Shown: positions 1-8,998, counted from the stretch's first letter. The stretch: 64,000 nucleotides of DNA from Pedococcus sp031456495 (GCF_031456495.1 NZ_JAVDUW010000001.1:1612001-1676000); one strand, 5' to 3'. Numbers and translations are program-made. The notes: generated by a model from the sequence alone, not told the origin.

Positions 1-462
1 TGTCGCCAGGCCCGCGACCACCGCGACGAGCAGCCCCAGTGACGTGGGGGTCACCGGCAGGAGCGACAGGGCGAGCGACGACACGACGCCGCCCAGCACC
101 AGCGGCACCCGCTGCCCGCGAAGGTCCATGGCGCGCGACAGGGCCGGGCCCCCGAGGCAGCAGCCGAGCGAGTATGCCGCGGTGAGCAGTCCCGCCCGGC
201 CGTACCCGCTGCCGCTGTCGCGGGTGAACAGGACGAGGGCGAGCGGCACCATGCCGTTCGGCAGCCGCCCCACGAGCGCCGACGCCAGCAGCCGCCCGAC
301 CTGCGGCCGGCGCAGCAGGTCGGCGGGGTGGACCCCGACGTCCTCGGTGCCGACGCCGTCCGTGCCGACGCGGCGGGCGTCGACACCGTCCGGGCCGACG
401 CCGTCCGCACCGCTGCGGGGCGTGCCGCCACCGGTCGTCGGTGCAGGGTCGGGCTGCGTCAC
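1..462 (-). CDS. MFS-type membrane transporter, C-terminus cut by window edge
   Basis: The window holds the first 154 codons, starting at GTG 462 one base after the stop of the upstream PIG-L gene. An acidic, repetitive soluble leader of about 45 residues with several GVG/DGV repeats precedes a hydrophobic segment containing LVGRLPNGMVPLALVLF, then a Tyr-Gly-Arg-Ala-Gly loop and further hydrophobic stretches (VPLVLGGVVSSLALSLL, LGLLVAVVAGLAT). This is the N-terminal pattern of a 12-helix major facilitator protein. The substrate cannot be told from this part. The spacing implies co-transcription with the deacetylase gene. The reading frame is clear; the family call rests on helix pattern only. 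Confidence 0.7.
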   Translation of the reverse strand, partial: MTQPDPAPTTGGGTPRSGADGVGPDGVDARRVGTDGVGTEDVGVHPADLLRRPQVGRLLASALVGRLPNGMVPLALVLFTRDSGSGYGRAGLLTAAYSLGCCLGGPALSRAMDLRGQRVPLVLGGVVSSLALSLLPVTPTSLGLLVAVVAGLAT

Positions 463-463
463 C

Positions 464-1264
464 TCAGCCGCCGAAGGGCCAGCCCCGGCGCATGCCCGGC
501 TCGGCGCCCGGCTCGATGTAGTGCTCGGTGCCGAACATCGCGGCGAAGACGTCCTCCGGCATGCCGAGCATCATCTCGATGTCGCTCGCCTGGCTGCGAT
601 GGGCCTCCAGGGCCGCGCGGCGCTGCGGGATCTGGTCGCGGACGTCGACCTCCCAGGTGATCTCGGCCTCGGGGGTGCCGAGCGGGTTGCCGTCGTCCAT
701 CGGCTGGTCGGGGTCCCATGCCTGGTCGGCCATCCCCGCGTCGACGGCCGCCTGGTACATCCGGCGCACGGCGTCGCGGTTCATCGTCGACTCCAGCAGC
801 CGCGGCCGGCGCCGGGCGAGCTCGGCGGCACGGTGGACGACGGGGTGCACCTTGACGTGGTCGGGGTGGCCGTAGCCGCCGTGGGAGTCGTAGCCGACCA
901 GCACGTCGGCGTCCTCCTCGTCGAGGATGTCGGCCAGCCGCCGGGCGGCCTCCTCGGGGTCCGCCCCGTGGAACGAGCCGTCGGCGCCGTTCTGCTCCCA
1001 CCCGCGCATGCCGGAGTCGGCGTAGCCGAGCCACGCGACCCGCTGCACACCGAGCACGTCGGCCGCCGCCAGCGCCTCACGGCGCCGCCAGTCGACGAGC
1101 GTCTCGCCCTCGGGCAGGCCGGCCACCGGCAGCTCGCCGTGGTCGCCGTTCGTCGCGAAGACGGTGACGACCCGGCTCCCCTCGGCGGCGGCGCGGGCCA
1201 TCGAGCCGGAGGTCTGCGATGCCTCGTCGTCGGGGTGGGCGTGGAGGAAGACGATCGTGGGCAC
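464..1264 (-). CDS. PIG-L (LmbE-like) family N-deacetylase
   Basis: About 266 residues. The N-terminus carries the zinc-binding signature AHPDDE near residues 9-14, followed by GSMARAAAEGSRVVTVFATNGDHGE, and a later GHPDH motif completes the metal site. Members hydrolyse N-acetyl or amide groups on sugar conjugates, including MshB and Mca in mycothiol metabolism; this sequence could belong to either side of that family or be a general LmbE-like enzyme, so no gene name is given. I chose GTG 1264 because it puts the first beta strand (PTIVFLHAHPDDE) at the N-terminus as in relatives; a GTG 13 codons upstream (1303) is also open. It is divergent from the MFS/GH3 operon across an AT-rich control region. 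Confidence 0.8.
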   Translation of the reverse strand: MPTIVFLHAHPDDEASQTSGSMARAAAEGSRVVTVFATNGDHGELPVAGLPEGETLVDWRRREALAAADVLGVQRVAWLGYADSGMRGWEQNGADGSFHGADPEEAARRLADILDEEDADVLVGYDSHGGYGHPDHVKVHPVVHRAAELARRRPRLLESTMNRDAVRRMYQAAVDAGMADQAWDPDQPMDDGNPLGTPEAEITWEVDVRDQIPQRRAALEAHRSQASDIEMMLGMPEDVFAAMFGTEHYIEPGAEPGMRRGWPFGG

Positions 1265-1320
1265 CGCGTCATTCTGCCCGCCACCGCTGACGCCGCCCCG
1301 CACCCGGGTCGTCTCAAGGA

Positions 1321-1350
1321 TTGAAATAGTTATACGTAACTATTTACTAT
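1321..1350 (+). promoter_or_regulatory. Promoter with embedded perfect palindromic operator
   Basis: An AT-rich island in otherwise GC-rich DNA. TTGAAA (1321-1326) could be a -35 and TACTAT (1345-1350) a -10 for the rightward operon, 18 bp apart. A perfect inverted repeat lies between them: AAATAGTTA (1324-1332) and TAACTATTT (1337-1345) around a 4-bp TACG spacer. A repressor bound there would block RNA polymerase. The TetR gene ending the same operon is the obvious candidate ligand sensor. It could also act on the divergent deacetylase gene. The symmetry is read directly; the regulator assignment is inferred. Confidence 0.7.
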
Positions 1351-1424
1351 TGGACCCGCCAGCCCGCTACTGGTGGAGCAGGAGACCCGGCAACGGAGCC
1401 GGGCACGGGAACCCGGAGTCGATG

Positions 1425-2744
1425 ATGACCATCCCCACCCACACCACCCTCCCCACCGAGGCCCCGGCGAGACCGCGGGTCGTCCAGGGCCGCCTGCGCT
1501 GCGGGGAGCCGCCCACCGAGCCCCGCTCGCCGCTGTTCGTCGGCGCGCTCGGCTTCGCCCAGTTCGGCCTCTTCGTCGCCCTGCTCGGGCCGGTCATCGT
1601 CTCGATGGCCCTCAAGGTGAACACGCTGCTGGCCTCCCCGACCGAGCGGACCAGCGCCCTGGGTGTCGTGCTCGGCGTCGGCGCCGTCGCCGCGTTCGCC
1701 GGCAACGCCCTGTTCGGCCGGCTGTCCGACCGCACCACCTCACGCTTCGGCCGCCGCCGGCCGTGGATCGTCGGCGGCGTCCTCGTCATGGCCGCGGCCC
1801 TGTGGTTCATCGCCCAAGCCGGGTCGGTGCCGGCCCTCGCAGCGGGTTGGTTCGTCGCGCAGCTCGGCGCCAACGCCTGTTTCGCCGCCTTCACCGCGAC
1901 TCTCGCCGACCAGCTGCCGCAGCGCCAGTACGCCAAGGTCTCGGCAATGGTCGGGATCATGCAGAACGTCGGCGTGCTCGCCGCCTCCCAGATCGCCTCC
2001 CGGCTCACCGACAGCATGCTCGGCCTCTTCCTCGTCCCCGCCGCGATCGGCGTGGTCGGCATGGTGGCGTATGCCGTGGTGCTGCCGGACCCGGTGCTGG
2101 AGCAGCGTCCCGCGCGCCTCGACCTGCGCACCCTCGCCGGTGCGTTCTGGGTGAACCCGTTGCGGCACAGGGACTTCGGCTTTGCCTGGTGGAGCCGCTT
2201 CCTCATCATCCTGAGCAGCTTCCTGTTCACGACCTTCCGCCTGAACTTCCTCGTCGACCGCATCGGGCTGAAGGACGCCGCCGCCGCCCAGGCCATCGCG
2301 ACCGGCATCCTCGTCTACACCGTCGTGCTCGTCCTGGCCGGCTGGGCCGCCGGCGTCGTGTCCGACCGCACCGGCCGGCGCAAGACCCTCGTCGCGGCGT
2401 CGACCGGGCTGTTCGGCGTCGGGGTCGCCGTCCTCGCCCACACCCACACCCTCACCGGCTTCTACCTCGTCGAGGCCGTCATGGGCCTCGCCTACGGCAT
2501 CTACATGAGCGTCGACATGGCGCTGGTGCTCCAGGTCCTGCCCAACCCGCAGGACTCCGGCAAGGACCTCGGCGTCTTCAACATGGCCAACGCGATCCCG
2601 CAGTCGGCCGCGCCGTTCCTCGGCTCGCTGCTGCTGGGCGTCGGCGCCGCCGCCCAGCCCTCCTACACCCTCCTGCTCTGGACGGCCGCCGTCGTGGCGG
2701 TCGTCGGGGCGCTCGTGATCCTCCCCGTCAAGAAAGTGAAGTGA
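1425..2744 (+). CDS. MFS transporter, probable glycoside or oligosaccharide permease
   Basis: About 439 residues with twelve predicted helices. The loop after helix 2 carries the MFS signature as GRLSDRTTSRFGRRRPW, and the second half repeats it as GVVSDRTGRRKT. The FGRRRPW form is typical of sugar-transporting MFS and GPH-like carriers. GGAG at 1415-1418 suits ATG 1425 (6-nt spacing) better than the adjacent ATG 1422. The stop is 4 bp before the GH3 beta-glucosidase start, so uptake of a glucoside followed by intracellular hydrolysis is the likely arrangement. Transcription would start from the palindrome-containing promoter at 1321-1350. The exact substrate is unknown. Confidence 0.85.
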   Translation: MTIPTHTTLPTEAPARPRVVQGRLRCGEPPTEPRSPLFVGALGFAQFGLFVALLGPVIVSMALKVNTLLASPTERTSALGVVLGVGAVAAFAGNALFGRLSDRTTSRFGRRRPWIVGGVLVMAAALWFIAQAGSVPALAAGWFVAQLGANACFAAFTATLADQLPQRQYAKVSAMVGIMQNVGVLAASQIASRLTDSMLGLFLVPAAIGVVGMVAYAVVLPDPVLEQRPARLDLRTLAGAFWVNPLRHRDFGFAWWSRFLIILSSFLFTTFRLNFLVDRIGLKDAAAAQAIATGILVYTVVLVLAGWAAGVVSDRTGRRKTLVAASTGLFGVGVAVLAHTHTLTGFYLVEAVMGLAYGIYMSVDMALVLQVLPNPQDSGKDLGVFNMANAIPQSAAPFLGSLLLGVGAAAQPSYTLLLWTAAVVAVVGALVILPVKKVK

Positions 2745-2748
2745 CCCC

Positions 2749-5412
2749 GTGACCACCCCCGTGAGCACCGACGCCGGCAACGCCACCGAGACCGACGCCG
2801 CTGCCGGCCCCTCCGCCCCCACGTCCACCACCCGGGCAGCTGCCGGGCAGGGTCGCCGCGACGACGTCGTCGCGCAGGACGAGACTGGCACCGTGACCGA
2901 CTACGCCGCCCTCGTCGCCCGCCTCGACCTCGAGACCAAGGTGCGCCTGCTCACCGGGGCCACCTCCTTCACCCTGCACGGCGAGGACTCGATCGGGCTG
3001 GCCCCGATGGCGTTCTCCGACGGCCCGACCGGGGTCCGCGGGCTGAAGTTCACCGGCGGCGAGGAGGTCGCGCTCGTCCCCACCGCCACCCTCCTGTCGG
3101 GGGCCTGGAACGAGGACACCGCCCGTGAGGTCGGCGAGCTGCTCGCCGAGGAGGCCGAGCGCCAGCAGATCCACGTCGTGCTCGGGCCGACCATCAACCT
3201 GCACCGCACGCCGCTCGGCGGCCGGCTCTTCGAGGCGTACTCCGAGGACCCGCTGCTCACCGGCCGGCTCGCCGCGGCATACGTCAAGGGCCTGCAGGAC
3301 AAGGGAATCGGCGCCTGCCCCAAGCACCTGGTGGCCAACGAGTCGGAGACGCTGCGCAACTACATGAACTCGGTGGTGAGCGAGGAGGCGCTGCGCGAGG
3401 TCTACCTGCTGCCGTTCGAGATCGCGGTCGACGACGCGAACCCGTGGTCGATCATGGCGGCCTACAACGACGTCAACGGCGTCGCCGCCACCGAGCAGGA
3501 CCACGTCAACAACGAGGTGGTCAAGGGCGAGTGGGGCTGGGACGGGCTGCTCATGTCCGACTGGTTCGCGACCAAGACGTCCGCGCCCGCTGCACTCGGC
3601 GGCCTCGACCTCGTCATGCCCGGCCCCGACGGCCCGTGGGGAGAGGCGCTGGTGGCGGACGTGCGCTCCGGGGCGGTGCCCGAGTCGGTCGTGGACGAGC
3701 ACGTCGTGCGCCTGCTCCGGCTCGCCGAGCGCGTCGGCGCGCTGGGCGCACCGGAGGACCGCCGCACCTGGCCCACCGACTCTCCCGCCCCGGACTCACC
3801 GCAACGCCGCACCCAGCTGCGCCGCCTGGCCACCGACGGGATGGTGGTGCTGCGCAACGAGGACGGCGTCCTCCCGCTGTCCGGCGAGCAGACCGTTGCC
3901 CTCGTCGGCCGGCACGCGGTCGACACCGCCTGCATGGGCGGCGGCTCCGCGCAGGTGAACCCGCCGCACCAGGTGTCCGTCGCCGACGGCCTGCGCGCGG
4001 TGCTCGCCGACCGGCTCACCGTGGTCGACGGCGTCGAGGTCCGCGAGCGCGCCCTGCCCGCCCCGACCGAGGCGGTTCGCGACCCGCGCACCGGCACGCC
4101 CGGCCTGCACGTCGAGCACGTGGACGCGGACGGCGCGGTCATGCTCGCCGAGCACAGCGACTCCAGCTCGGTGACCACCGGCTGGGACGACACCCTCCCC
4201 CGCCCGACCGAGCAGCTGCGGCTCTCGGCCCAGCTCGTCGAGGGCGGCCCGGTGCGCCTGGGCGCCAGCGGCACCGGCCGCTGGCAGCTGCTGGTCGACG
4301 GCACCGAGGTGGGCTCGGCCGACCTCGCCGCCGAGGGCGCGGACCCGGGCGAGTCCATGCTCAAGCCGCCGGTCTGGACCACCGACCTGGACCTGCCCGC
4401 CGGCACGCTCGTCGAGGCCGTCCTCACCGTCGTCCGGTCCGAGCCGCAGCCCGGCCCGGACGGGAAGATGAGCACCCTGTCGCACGCCATCGCCTCCGGC
4501 ATGGGCATCAAGTCGCTCGTGGTCGCGCCGGTTCCCGCGCCGGCGGACGAGGTCATCGCCTCGGCCGTGGGGGCGGCCCGCTCGGCCGACGTCGCGGTCG
4601 TCGTCGTCGGCCTCACGCCCGAGCAGGAGACCGAGGCCACCGACAAGACAACGCTCGCGCTGCCCGGTCGCCAGGACGACCTCGTCGCCGCGGTGGCCGC
4701 AGCCGCCCGTCGCACCGTGGTCGTCGTCAACGCCGCCACCCCCGTGCTGATGCCGTGGGCCGGTGAGGTCGACGCCGTCCTCGTCGTCGGGCTCCCCGGC
4801 CAGGAGGGTGGCCACGCCGTGGCGGACGCGCTCCTCGGGGTGCGCGAGCCCGCCGGCCGGCTGGTCACCTCGTGGCCGGCCGCCGACGGTGCCGCCCCCG
4901 CCTGGGACGTCGAGCCCACCGACCTGCAGCTCGAGTACACCGACGGCACCTTCGTCGGGTACCGCGGGTTCCACGCCGGGCGCGCGCCGGCGCCCGCGTA
5001 CTGGCTCGGCGCCGGTGAGGGCTACGGCTCCTGGGAGTATGCCGACGCCGGCCTCCTCGGGACCGGTGCCGGTTCCGAGGGTGCGGCGGGTACGGCCGAC
5101 GTCGGGGGTGCCGGCGGCGCCGGCACGCCTTCCGTGCAGGTGACCGTGCGCAACACCTCGGCCCGGGACTCCCGCGAGGTCGTGCAGGTCTACTTCCAGC
5201 CGGCCGAGGAGGACCAGCCGGTCCGGCTCGTCGGCTGGACCGGGGTCACCGTCCCGGCCGGCGGCGAGGCGACGGTCGAGGTGACGACCGAGGCGCGGCT
5301 GTGGCGTCGCTGGGACACGGACGCGGGTGCCTGGGCGTCCCTGTCGGGTGCGGGTGAGCTCCTCGTCGCCCGCGGCCTCGGGGACGTGCGCCACCGCATC
5401 CCGCTGGGGTGA
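2749..5412 (+). CDS. Glycoside hydrolase family 3 beta-glucosidase
   Basis: 887 residues from GTG 2749. The layout matches PA14-containing GH3 enzymes: N-terminal TIM barrel (about 50-350) with GPTINLHRTPLGGRLFEAY, the substrate-binding KHLVANE and the nucleophile motif LLMSDW, in which Asp271 is the catalytic residue; a beta-rich PA14-like insert (about 430-570); the second alpha/beta domain with ETEATDKTTLALPGRQ, where the acid/base Glu is expected; and a C-terminal Fn3-like domain. No signal peptide is visible, so the enzyme is cytoplasmic and acts on glucosides imported by the MFS permease upstream. Its stop overlaps the possible TetR start as GTGA. Confidence 0.92.
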   Translation: MTTPVSTDAGNATETDAAAGPSAPTSTTRAAAGQGRRDDVVAQDETGTVTDYAALVARLDLETKVRLLTGATSFTLHGEDSIGLAPMAFSDGPTGVRGLKFTGGEEVALVPTATLLSGAWNEDTAREVGELLAEEAERQQIHVVLGPTINLHRTPLGGRLFEAYSEDPLLTGRLAAAYVKGLQDKGIGACPKHLVANESETLRNYMNSVVSEEALREVYLLPFEIAVDDANPWSIMAAYNDVNGVAATEQDHVNNEVVKGEWGWDGLLMSDWFATKTSAPAALGGLDLVMPGPDGPWGEALVADVRSGAVPESVVDEHVVRLLRLAERVGALGAPEDRRTWPTDSPAPDSPQRRTQLRRLATDGMVVLRNEDGVLPLSGEQTVALVGRHAVDTACMGGGSAQVNPPHQVSVADGLRAVLADRLTVVDGVEVRERALPAPTEAVRDPRTGTPGLHVEHVDADGAVMLAEHSDSSSVTTGWDDTLPRPTEQLRLSAQLVEGGPVRLGASGTGRWQLLVDGTEVGSADLAAEGADPGESMLKPPVWTTDLDLPAGTLVEAVLTVVRSEPQPGPDGKMSTLSHAIASGMGIKSLVVAPVPAPADEVIASAVGAARSADVAVVVVGLTPEQETEATDKTTLALPGRQDDLVAAVAAAARRTVVVVNAATPVLMPWAGEVDAVLVVGLPGQEGGHAVADALLGVREPAGRLVTSWPAADGAAPAWDVEPTDLQLEYTDGTFVGYRGFHAGRAPAPAYWLGAGEGYGSWEYADAGLLGTGAGSEGAAGTADVGGAGGAGTPSVQVTVRNTSARDSREVVQVYFQPAEEDQPVRLVGWTGVTVPAGGEATVEVTTEARLWRRWDTDAGAWASLSGAGELLVARGLGDVRHRIPLG

Positions 5413-6077
5413 GCCCACGGCATACGCTGGCCGACGTGTCCGCCACCCCCGCCGCCAGCCGCCCCCGCCGGGGACGCGGCCGGCCGCGGGGTGGCGGCGC
5501 GCCGGCGGCCACGCGCGAGCGGATCGTGGCGGCGGCCTCCGAGCTGTTCGCCGAGCGGGGGTTCCACGCGACGCCGATGACCGCGGTGGCGGAGGCGTCG
5601 GGCCTGTCGCAGACGGGGCTGCTGCACCACTTCCCGTCCAAGGAGGTGCTGCTAGCCGAGGTGCTCGAGCAGCGCGACATCCGGGACCTGGCCGCCATGT
5701 CCGAGCGGCACGGCGGGGCCGCACGGGGCTGGGAGGTCCTTGACGACATGGTCGACCTCGTGCGCACCAACGCCGGGCGCGAGGGGTTCGTGCGGCTGTT
5801 CACCAGCCTCGCCGGTGAGGCCGTCGACCCGGCGCACCCGGGGCACGAGTGGCTCGGACGGCACCACGCGGCCGCCGTCGCGGCGATCACGACAGCGCTC
5901 GGCGAGGCCGTCGAGGACGGCCAGGCCGACCCCGACCTGCCGGCGGCCGGCATCGCCCGGCAGGTCATCGCGCTCATGGACGGCCTGCAGCTGCAGTGGC
6001 TGATGGACCCGCAGGTCGACATGGCCGCCCATGTCGCGGACTACGTCGCCACCGTCCGGGCGCGCTGGGGTCGCTGA
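5409..6077 (+). CDS. TetR-family transcriptional regulator
   Basis: 222 residues from GTG 5409, which overlaps the GH3 stop; GTG 5436 nine codons later is an equally open start (beginning MSATPAASRP). A basic Arg/Gly-rich leader precedes a classic TetR helix-turn-helix at about 35-80 (TRERIVAAASELFAERGF, then the SGLSQTGLLHHFPSKEVLL recognition region). The remaining helical domain is the ligand-binding and dimer part. As last gene of the MFS-GH3 operon it most likely represses that operon through the palindrome at 1324-1345, with a glucoside or derivative as inducer. Ligand unknown. Confidence 0.9.
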   Translation: MSPRHTLADVSATPAASRPRRGRGRPRGGGAPAATRERIVAAASELFAERGFHATPMTAVAEASGLSQTGLLHHFPSKEVLLAEVLEQRDIRDLAAMSERHGGAARGWEVLDDMVDLVRTNAGREGFVRLFTSLAGEAVDPAHPGHEWLGRHHAAAVAAITTALGEAVEDGQADPDLPAAGIARQVIALMDGLQLQWLMDPQVDMAAHVADYVATVRARWGR

Positions 6078-6135
6078 CACCGTCGGCCCCCGGGAGGCGA
6101 TCGGGTTCGGTGAGGGCTGCGGCGTCCCCGGGCCC

Positions 6136-6840
6136 TCAGAGCGAGGCGCCCCCGCAGACCTGCCAGTGCTGGCCGGTCACCATGGCACCGTCCGGCCCGA
6201 CGAGGTGGGCCACGAGGGCGGCGACCTCCTCGGGCTCGACGAGGCGCCCGAGCGGAGGCAGCGCCACGGGGGTCGCGGCACGACGGGGGTCCTCGAGCAT
6301 GGCGGTGCGTGTCGGGCCCGGCTCGACCACGTTGGCGGTGATGCCGCGGGGCGCGAGCTCCTGCGCCCACGAGCGGGCGAGGCCGCGCAGAGCGGCCTTG
6401 CTCGCGGCATACAGGCTCTTGCCCGCCACCCCGCCCGCCGTGCGGCTGCCGACGAGCACGATGCGGCCGCCGTCCTCCAGGCGGCCGACGAGCGCGTGCG
6501 CGAGCGTCGTCGCGGCCCCGACGTGCACGTCGTACATGCGGCGCCCGGAGTCAGGGTCGAGGTCGGCGAGCATCCCGCTCTCCTGGAAGCCGGCGGCGTG
6601 GACGAGCGCCCGCACCGATGCCAGGTCGGCGGTCGCGGCGGCCGGGGCCCCGGGGTCCGACAGGTCGCACCCCCGCCAGTCCAGGCCCTCGAGGCCCGGG
6701 TCGCGCCGCGACAGCCCCACGACGTTCCAGCCGTCGGCCAGCAGGCGCACCGCCACGGCGCGACCGATGCCCGAGCTCGCGCCCGTCACGACGGCCGTCC
6801 GGGCGCCGGCAGTGCTCGCGCGGATGCCGGCGGCGGTCAT
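6136..6840 (-). CDS. Short-chain dehydrogenase/reductase
   Basis: 234 residues, last gene of the nine-gene minus-strand cluster. The NAD(P) site TGASSGIG lies near residues 19-26, the active-site Ser in VLVGSRTAGG, and the YAASK motif supplies catalytic Tyr and Lys. ATG 6840 overlaps the upstream gene's TGA (TGATG), so it is translationally coupled. A GTG directly upstream (6843) is possible. Classical SDRs oxidise or reduce sugar alcohols, keto sugars or keto acids; placement with an acid-sugar locus suggests a polyol or aldonate substrate, but sequence alone does not define it. Confidence 0.88.
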   Translation of the reverse strand: MTAAGIRASTAGARTAVVTGASSGIGRAVAVRLLADGWNVVGLSRRDPGLEGLDWRGCDLSDPGAPAAATADLASVRALVHAAGFQESGMLADLDPDSGRRMYDVHVGAATTLAHALVGRLEDGGRIVLVGSRTAGGVAGKSLYAASKAALRGLARSWAQELAPRGITANVVEPGPTRTAMLEDPRRAATPVALPPLGRLVEPEEVAALVAHLVGPDGAMVTGQHWQVCGGASL

Positions 6841-8198
6841 CACGTCCGGTCAGCCGCCGTCTGGCCGGCGCCGGGGACCTCGCCGGCAGGGACGCGCACG
6901 TAGCGGATCGCCCTGCGGTGGTGGGTGAAGGCGACGTGGACGGTGCCGTCGGCACCCTCGACGACCGAGGGGTAGCTGAGCTCGCGGTTGAGCCCGTCGC
7001 GCGAGTTGTTCGACAGGGCGTAGCCGTCGCCGTCCGCGAGCACCCGGCGCCACGGCCAGGTGCGGCCGTCGTCGCCCGACACCGCGAGCGTCAGCGGTGC
7101 GCGGGGGGCGCCCCAGAAGGCGACCCGCGGAGCTGCCACGTCGGGCGTGGTGCCGCCGTGGCCGACCTGCACCGCCGCGGCGCCCACGACCTCCGCCCGC
7201 TCGTCTGTGAGGGCGACCACCGCGGGAGCAGCGCCCTCGGCGATGCCGTCGTCGTCGATCTCGTCGTAGAGGGAGGCGCGGCGGGCGGTGGCGTCGAGGC
7301 GGCTCGACTCGTTGAGGACCATCGCCGTCCGTCCACCGGTGAGGCGCACGGCCTGGATCGAGGAGTTGTTGTTGGGCAGCTCGGTGGGGACGGGCGCGCT
7401 CCAGGCGATGCCGTCGGAGGAGGCGCTGCGGTGGACGTGGTCGGCCCAGCGGCTGCGGTAGAACGCGGTCCACCCGCCGCCGCCGGCCGGGGGCACGACG
7501 CACATGTGCACGGCCCCGGTGGAGTCCGGGACCGGCTGCTCCTGCCAGTGCGCGCCCGCGTCGTCGGACACCCAGACGCTGCTCGTGTCCCGGTCGCCGA
7601 CCCACCGCTCGCCGGGCATCGGCACGCAGGCGAAGGTCGGCAGCACCCACCGGCCGTCCGGCAGCACCACCGGCGGCTGGCGGACGAAGACGCCCTCGCC
7701 GTCCTTGGCGAGCAGGGTCCGCTGGTCGTCCCACGTCCGGCCCGCGTCGGCCGAGGTGCGCACGCGCACGACCGCCGTGTCCTGGTTGCCGGCGCGCTGG
7801 GCGGTCCAGAACAGCCAGAGCACCCCGTCGGGGGCGACGAACAGCACCGGGTTCTGCTCCGAGAGGTCGGGGTCGTCGCTGAGCCGCACCGGCTCCGACC
7901 ACGGTGAGCTCTCGTCGTCCGGCCGCCGCGAGAACCAGACGCAGATGTCGGCCACGCCCTCCTGGGTGCCGCCGAACCACACGCACCCGAGGTCACCGCC
8001 GGGCAGGACCGCGAGGTTCGCCGCGTGCGCCTGGACCGTCGGGGAGGGCAGGTAGGCCTCGAGCAGCCCGTCCGCGCGGGGGCGCAGCACCCCGTCCGCG
8101 ACCACCTCGGCGGCAGGGAGGCGCGAGGTGGCCGCGGGGCCGGTGGAGCCGGCCCTCGTGGCGGCGCCCGGGGTGTGCGCCGGGACGCCGGGGCTCAC
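6840..8198 (-). CDS. BNR/Asp-box sialidase-family protein
   Basis: 452 residues from GTG 8198, overlapping the aldolase stop by 4 bp. Three Asp-boxes (S-x-D-x-G-x-T/H-W) are readable: SADAGRTW, SDDAGAHW and SGDDGRTW, marking a six-bladed BNR beta-propeller. NPVLFVAPDGVLWLFW and SYPSVVEGADGTVHVAFTHHRRAIRY match the bacterial sialidase-like domain (the PF13088 type) used by exo-sialidases and related glycan hydrolases. No signal peptide is seen, so it probably acts in the cytoplasm on an imported sugar conjugate. True sialidase activity is not implied, because no sialic acid genes (nanA, nanK, nanE) are nearby; a different glycosidic acid linkage is more likely. Confidence 0.82.
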   Translation of the reverse strand: MSPGVPAHTPGAATRAGSTGPAATSRLPAAEVVADGVLRPRADGLLEAYLPSPTVQAHAANLAVLPGGDLGCVWFGGTQEGVADICVWFSRRPDDESSPWSEPVRLSDDPDLSEQNPVLFVAPDGVLWLFWTAQRAGNQDTAVVRVRTSADAGRTWDDQRTLLAKDGEGVFVRQPPVVLPDGRWVLPTFACVPMPGERWVGDRDTSSVWVSDDAGAHWQEQPVPDSTGAVHMCVVPPAGGGGWTAFYRSRWADHVHRSASSDGIAWSAPVPTELPNNNSSIQAVRLTGGRTAMVLNESSRLDATARRASLYDEIDDDGIAEGAAPAVVALTDERAEVVGAAAVQVGHGGTTPDVAAPRVAFWGAPRAPLTLAVSGDDGRTWPWRRVLADGDGYALSNNSRDGLNRELSYPSVVEGADGTVHVAFTHHRRAIRYVRVPAGEVPGAGQTAADRT

Positions 8199-8998
8199 CG
8201 GTCGCCCCGCGCCGCGGAGAGGTGGTCGGCGGCCGCCCGCTCGAGGTGCACGAGGTCGGAGGAGACGGTCGCGAAGGTGAACCCCTCGGCCAGCCGCTTG
8301 GCGGCGTCGGCACCGGCGGGCGTGTGGATGCCCGCGGCGACACCGGCAGCGGCGGCCGCGGTCCGGATGCGCTCCAGCGCCGCCTCGAACACGTCGGCCA
8401 CGGCGGGGTCGCCCGGGAAGGCACCGCCGACGGCGAGGCACAGGTCCGACGGCCCGACGTAGACGCCGGTCAGCCCCGGGACGGCGCAGATCTCCTCGAC
8501 CGCCTCCAGGCCCTCGGGCGTCTCGATCATCGCGAGGCAGGCGATCGCGGCATTCGCCTCCGCCGGCACCGGACCGACCCGAAGTCCGGAGCGCATCGGG
8601 CCGTACGACCGCGTCCCCTGGGGCGGGTACGTCGCGGACGAGACCGCGCGGGCGGCGTCCTCGGCCGAGTTGACGAGCGGCACGATGACACCGGCCGCGC
8701 CGGCGTCGAGCGCCTGGCCGATGAGGAACGGGTCGTTGGCGCCGACCCGCACCAGGCCGACCGACCGGCCGCCCGCGTCGACAGCCGTCAGCGCGCGCAG
8801 GATGCCGGAGTACTCGACGAGCCCGTGCTGACCGTCGACGCACACGTAGTCGTAGCCCAGGCGGGCGATCCGCTCCGTGGCGACGGGGGCGTCGAGCACG
8901 ACCCAGTAGCCGACCGCCGCCTCACGGCGGCGCAGCCGGTCGGTGAACGCCCTGGCGGTCGGGGGCACGGGCTCGGTGGTCAGGGGCTGCGTGGTCAC
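8195..8998 (-). CDS. HpcH/HpaI family aldolase (2-keto-3-deoxy acid aldolase)
   Basis: 267 residues from GTG 8998, with GGAG about 9 nt upstream. Motifs of the class II pyruvate aldolases are clear: YVCVDGQHGLVEY, VRVGANDPFLIGQALDAGAAGVIVPLVNSAEDA, and the metal ligands in MIETPEGL and VGPSDLCLAVGG. Members (RhmA, GarL, HpaI) split 2-keto-3-deoxy sugar acids into pyruvate and an aldehyde. Together with the aldo-keto reductase, the SDR and the divergent acid-sugar kinase and dehydrogenase it supports a role in aldonic acid breakdown. Substrate stereochemistry cannot be read from sequence. Confidence 0.9.
   Translation of the reverse strand: MTTQPLTTEPVPPTARAFTDRLRRREAAVGYWVVLDAPVATERIARLGYDYVCVDGQHGLVEYSGILRALTAVDAGGRSVGLVRVGANDPFLIGQALDAGAAGVIVPLVNSAEDAARAVSSATYPPQGTRSYGPMRSGLRVGPVPAEANAAIACLAMIETPEGLEAVEEICAVPGLTGVYVGPSDLCLAVGGAFPGDPAVADVFEAALERIRTAAAAAGVAAGIHTPAGADAAKRLAEGFTFATVSSDLVHLERAAADHLSAARGDR

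Noticed and set aside
1164..1424. Upstream extension of the MFS permease to an earlier start at 1164
   Set aside because: It would overlap the deacetylase gene antisense and translate through the promoter and operator; ATG 1425 has a good ribosome site.
6840..8198. Calling the BNR protein a true sialidase in a sialic acid operon
   Set aside because: No sialic acid lyase, kinase or epimerase gene nearby and no secretion signal.
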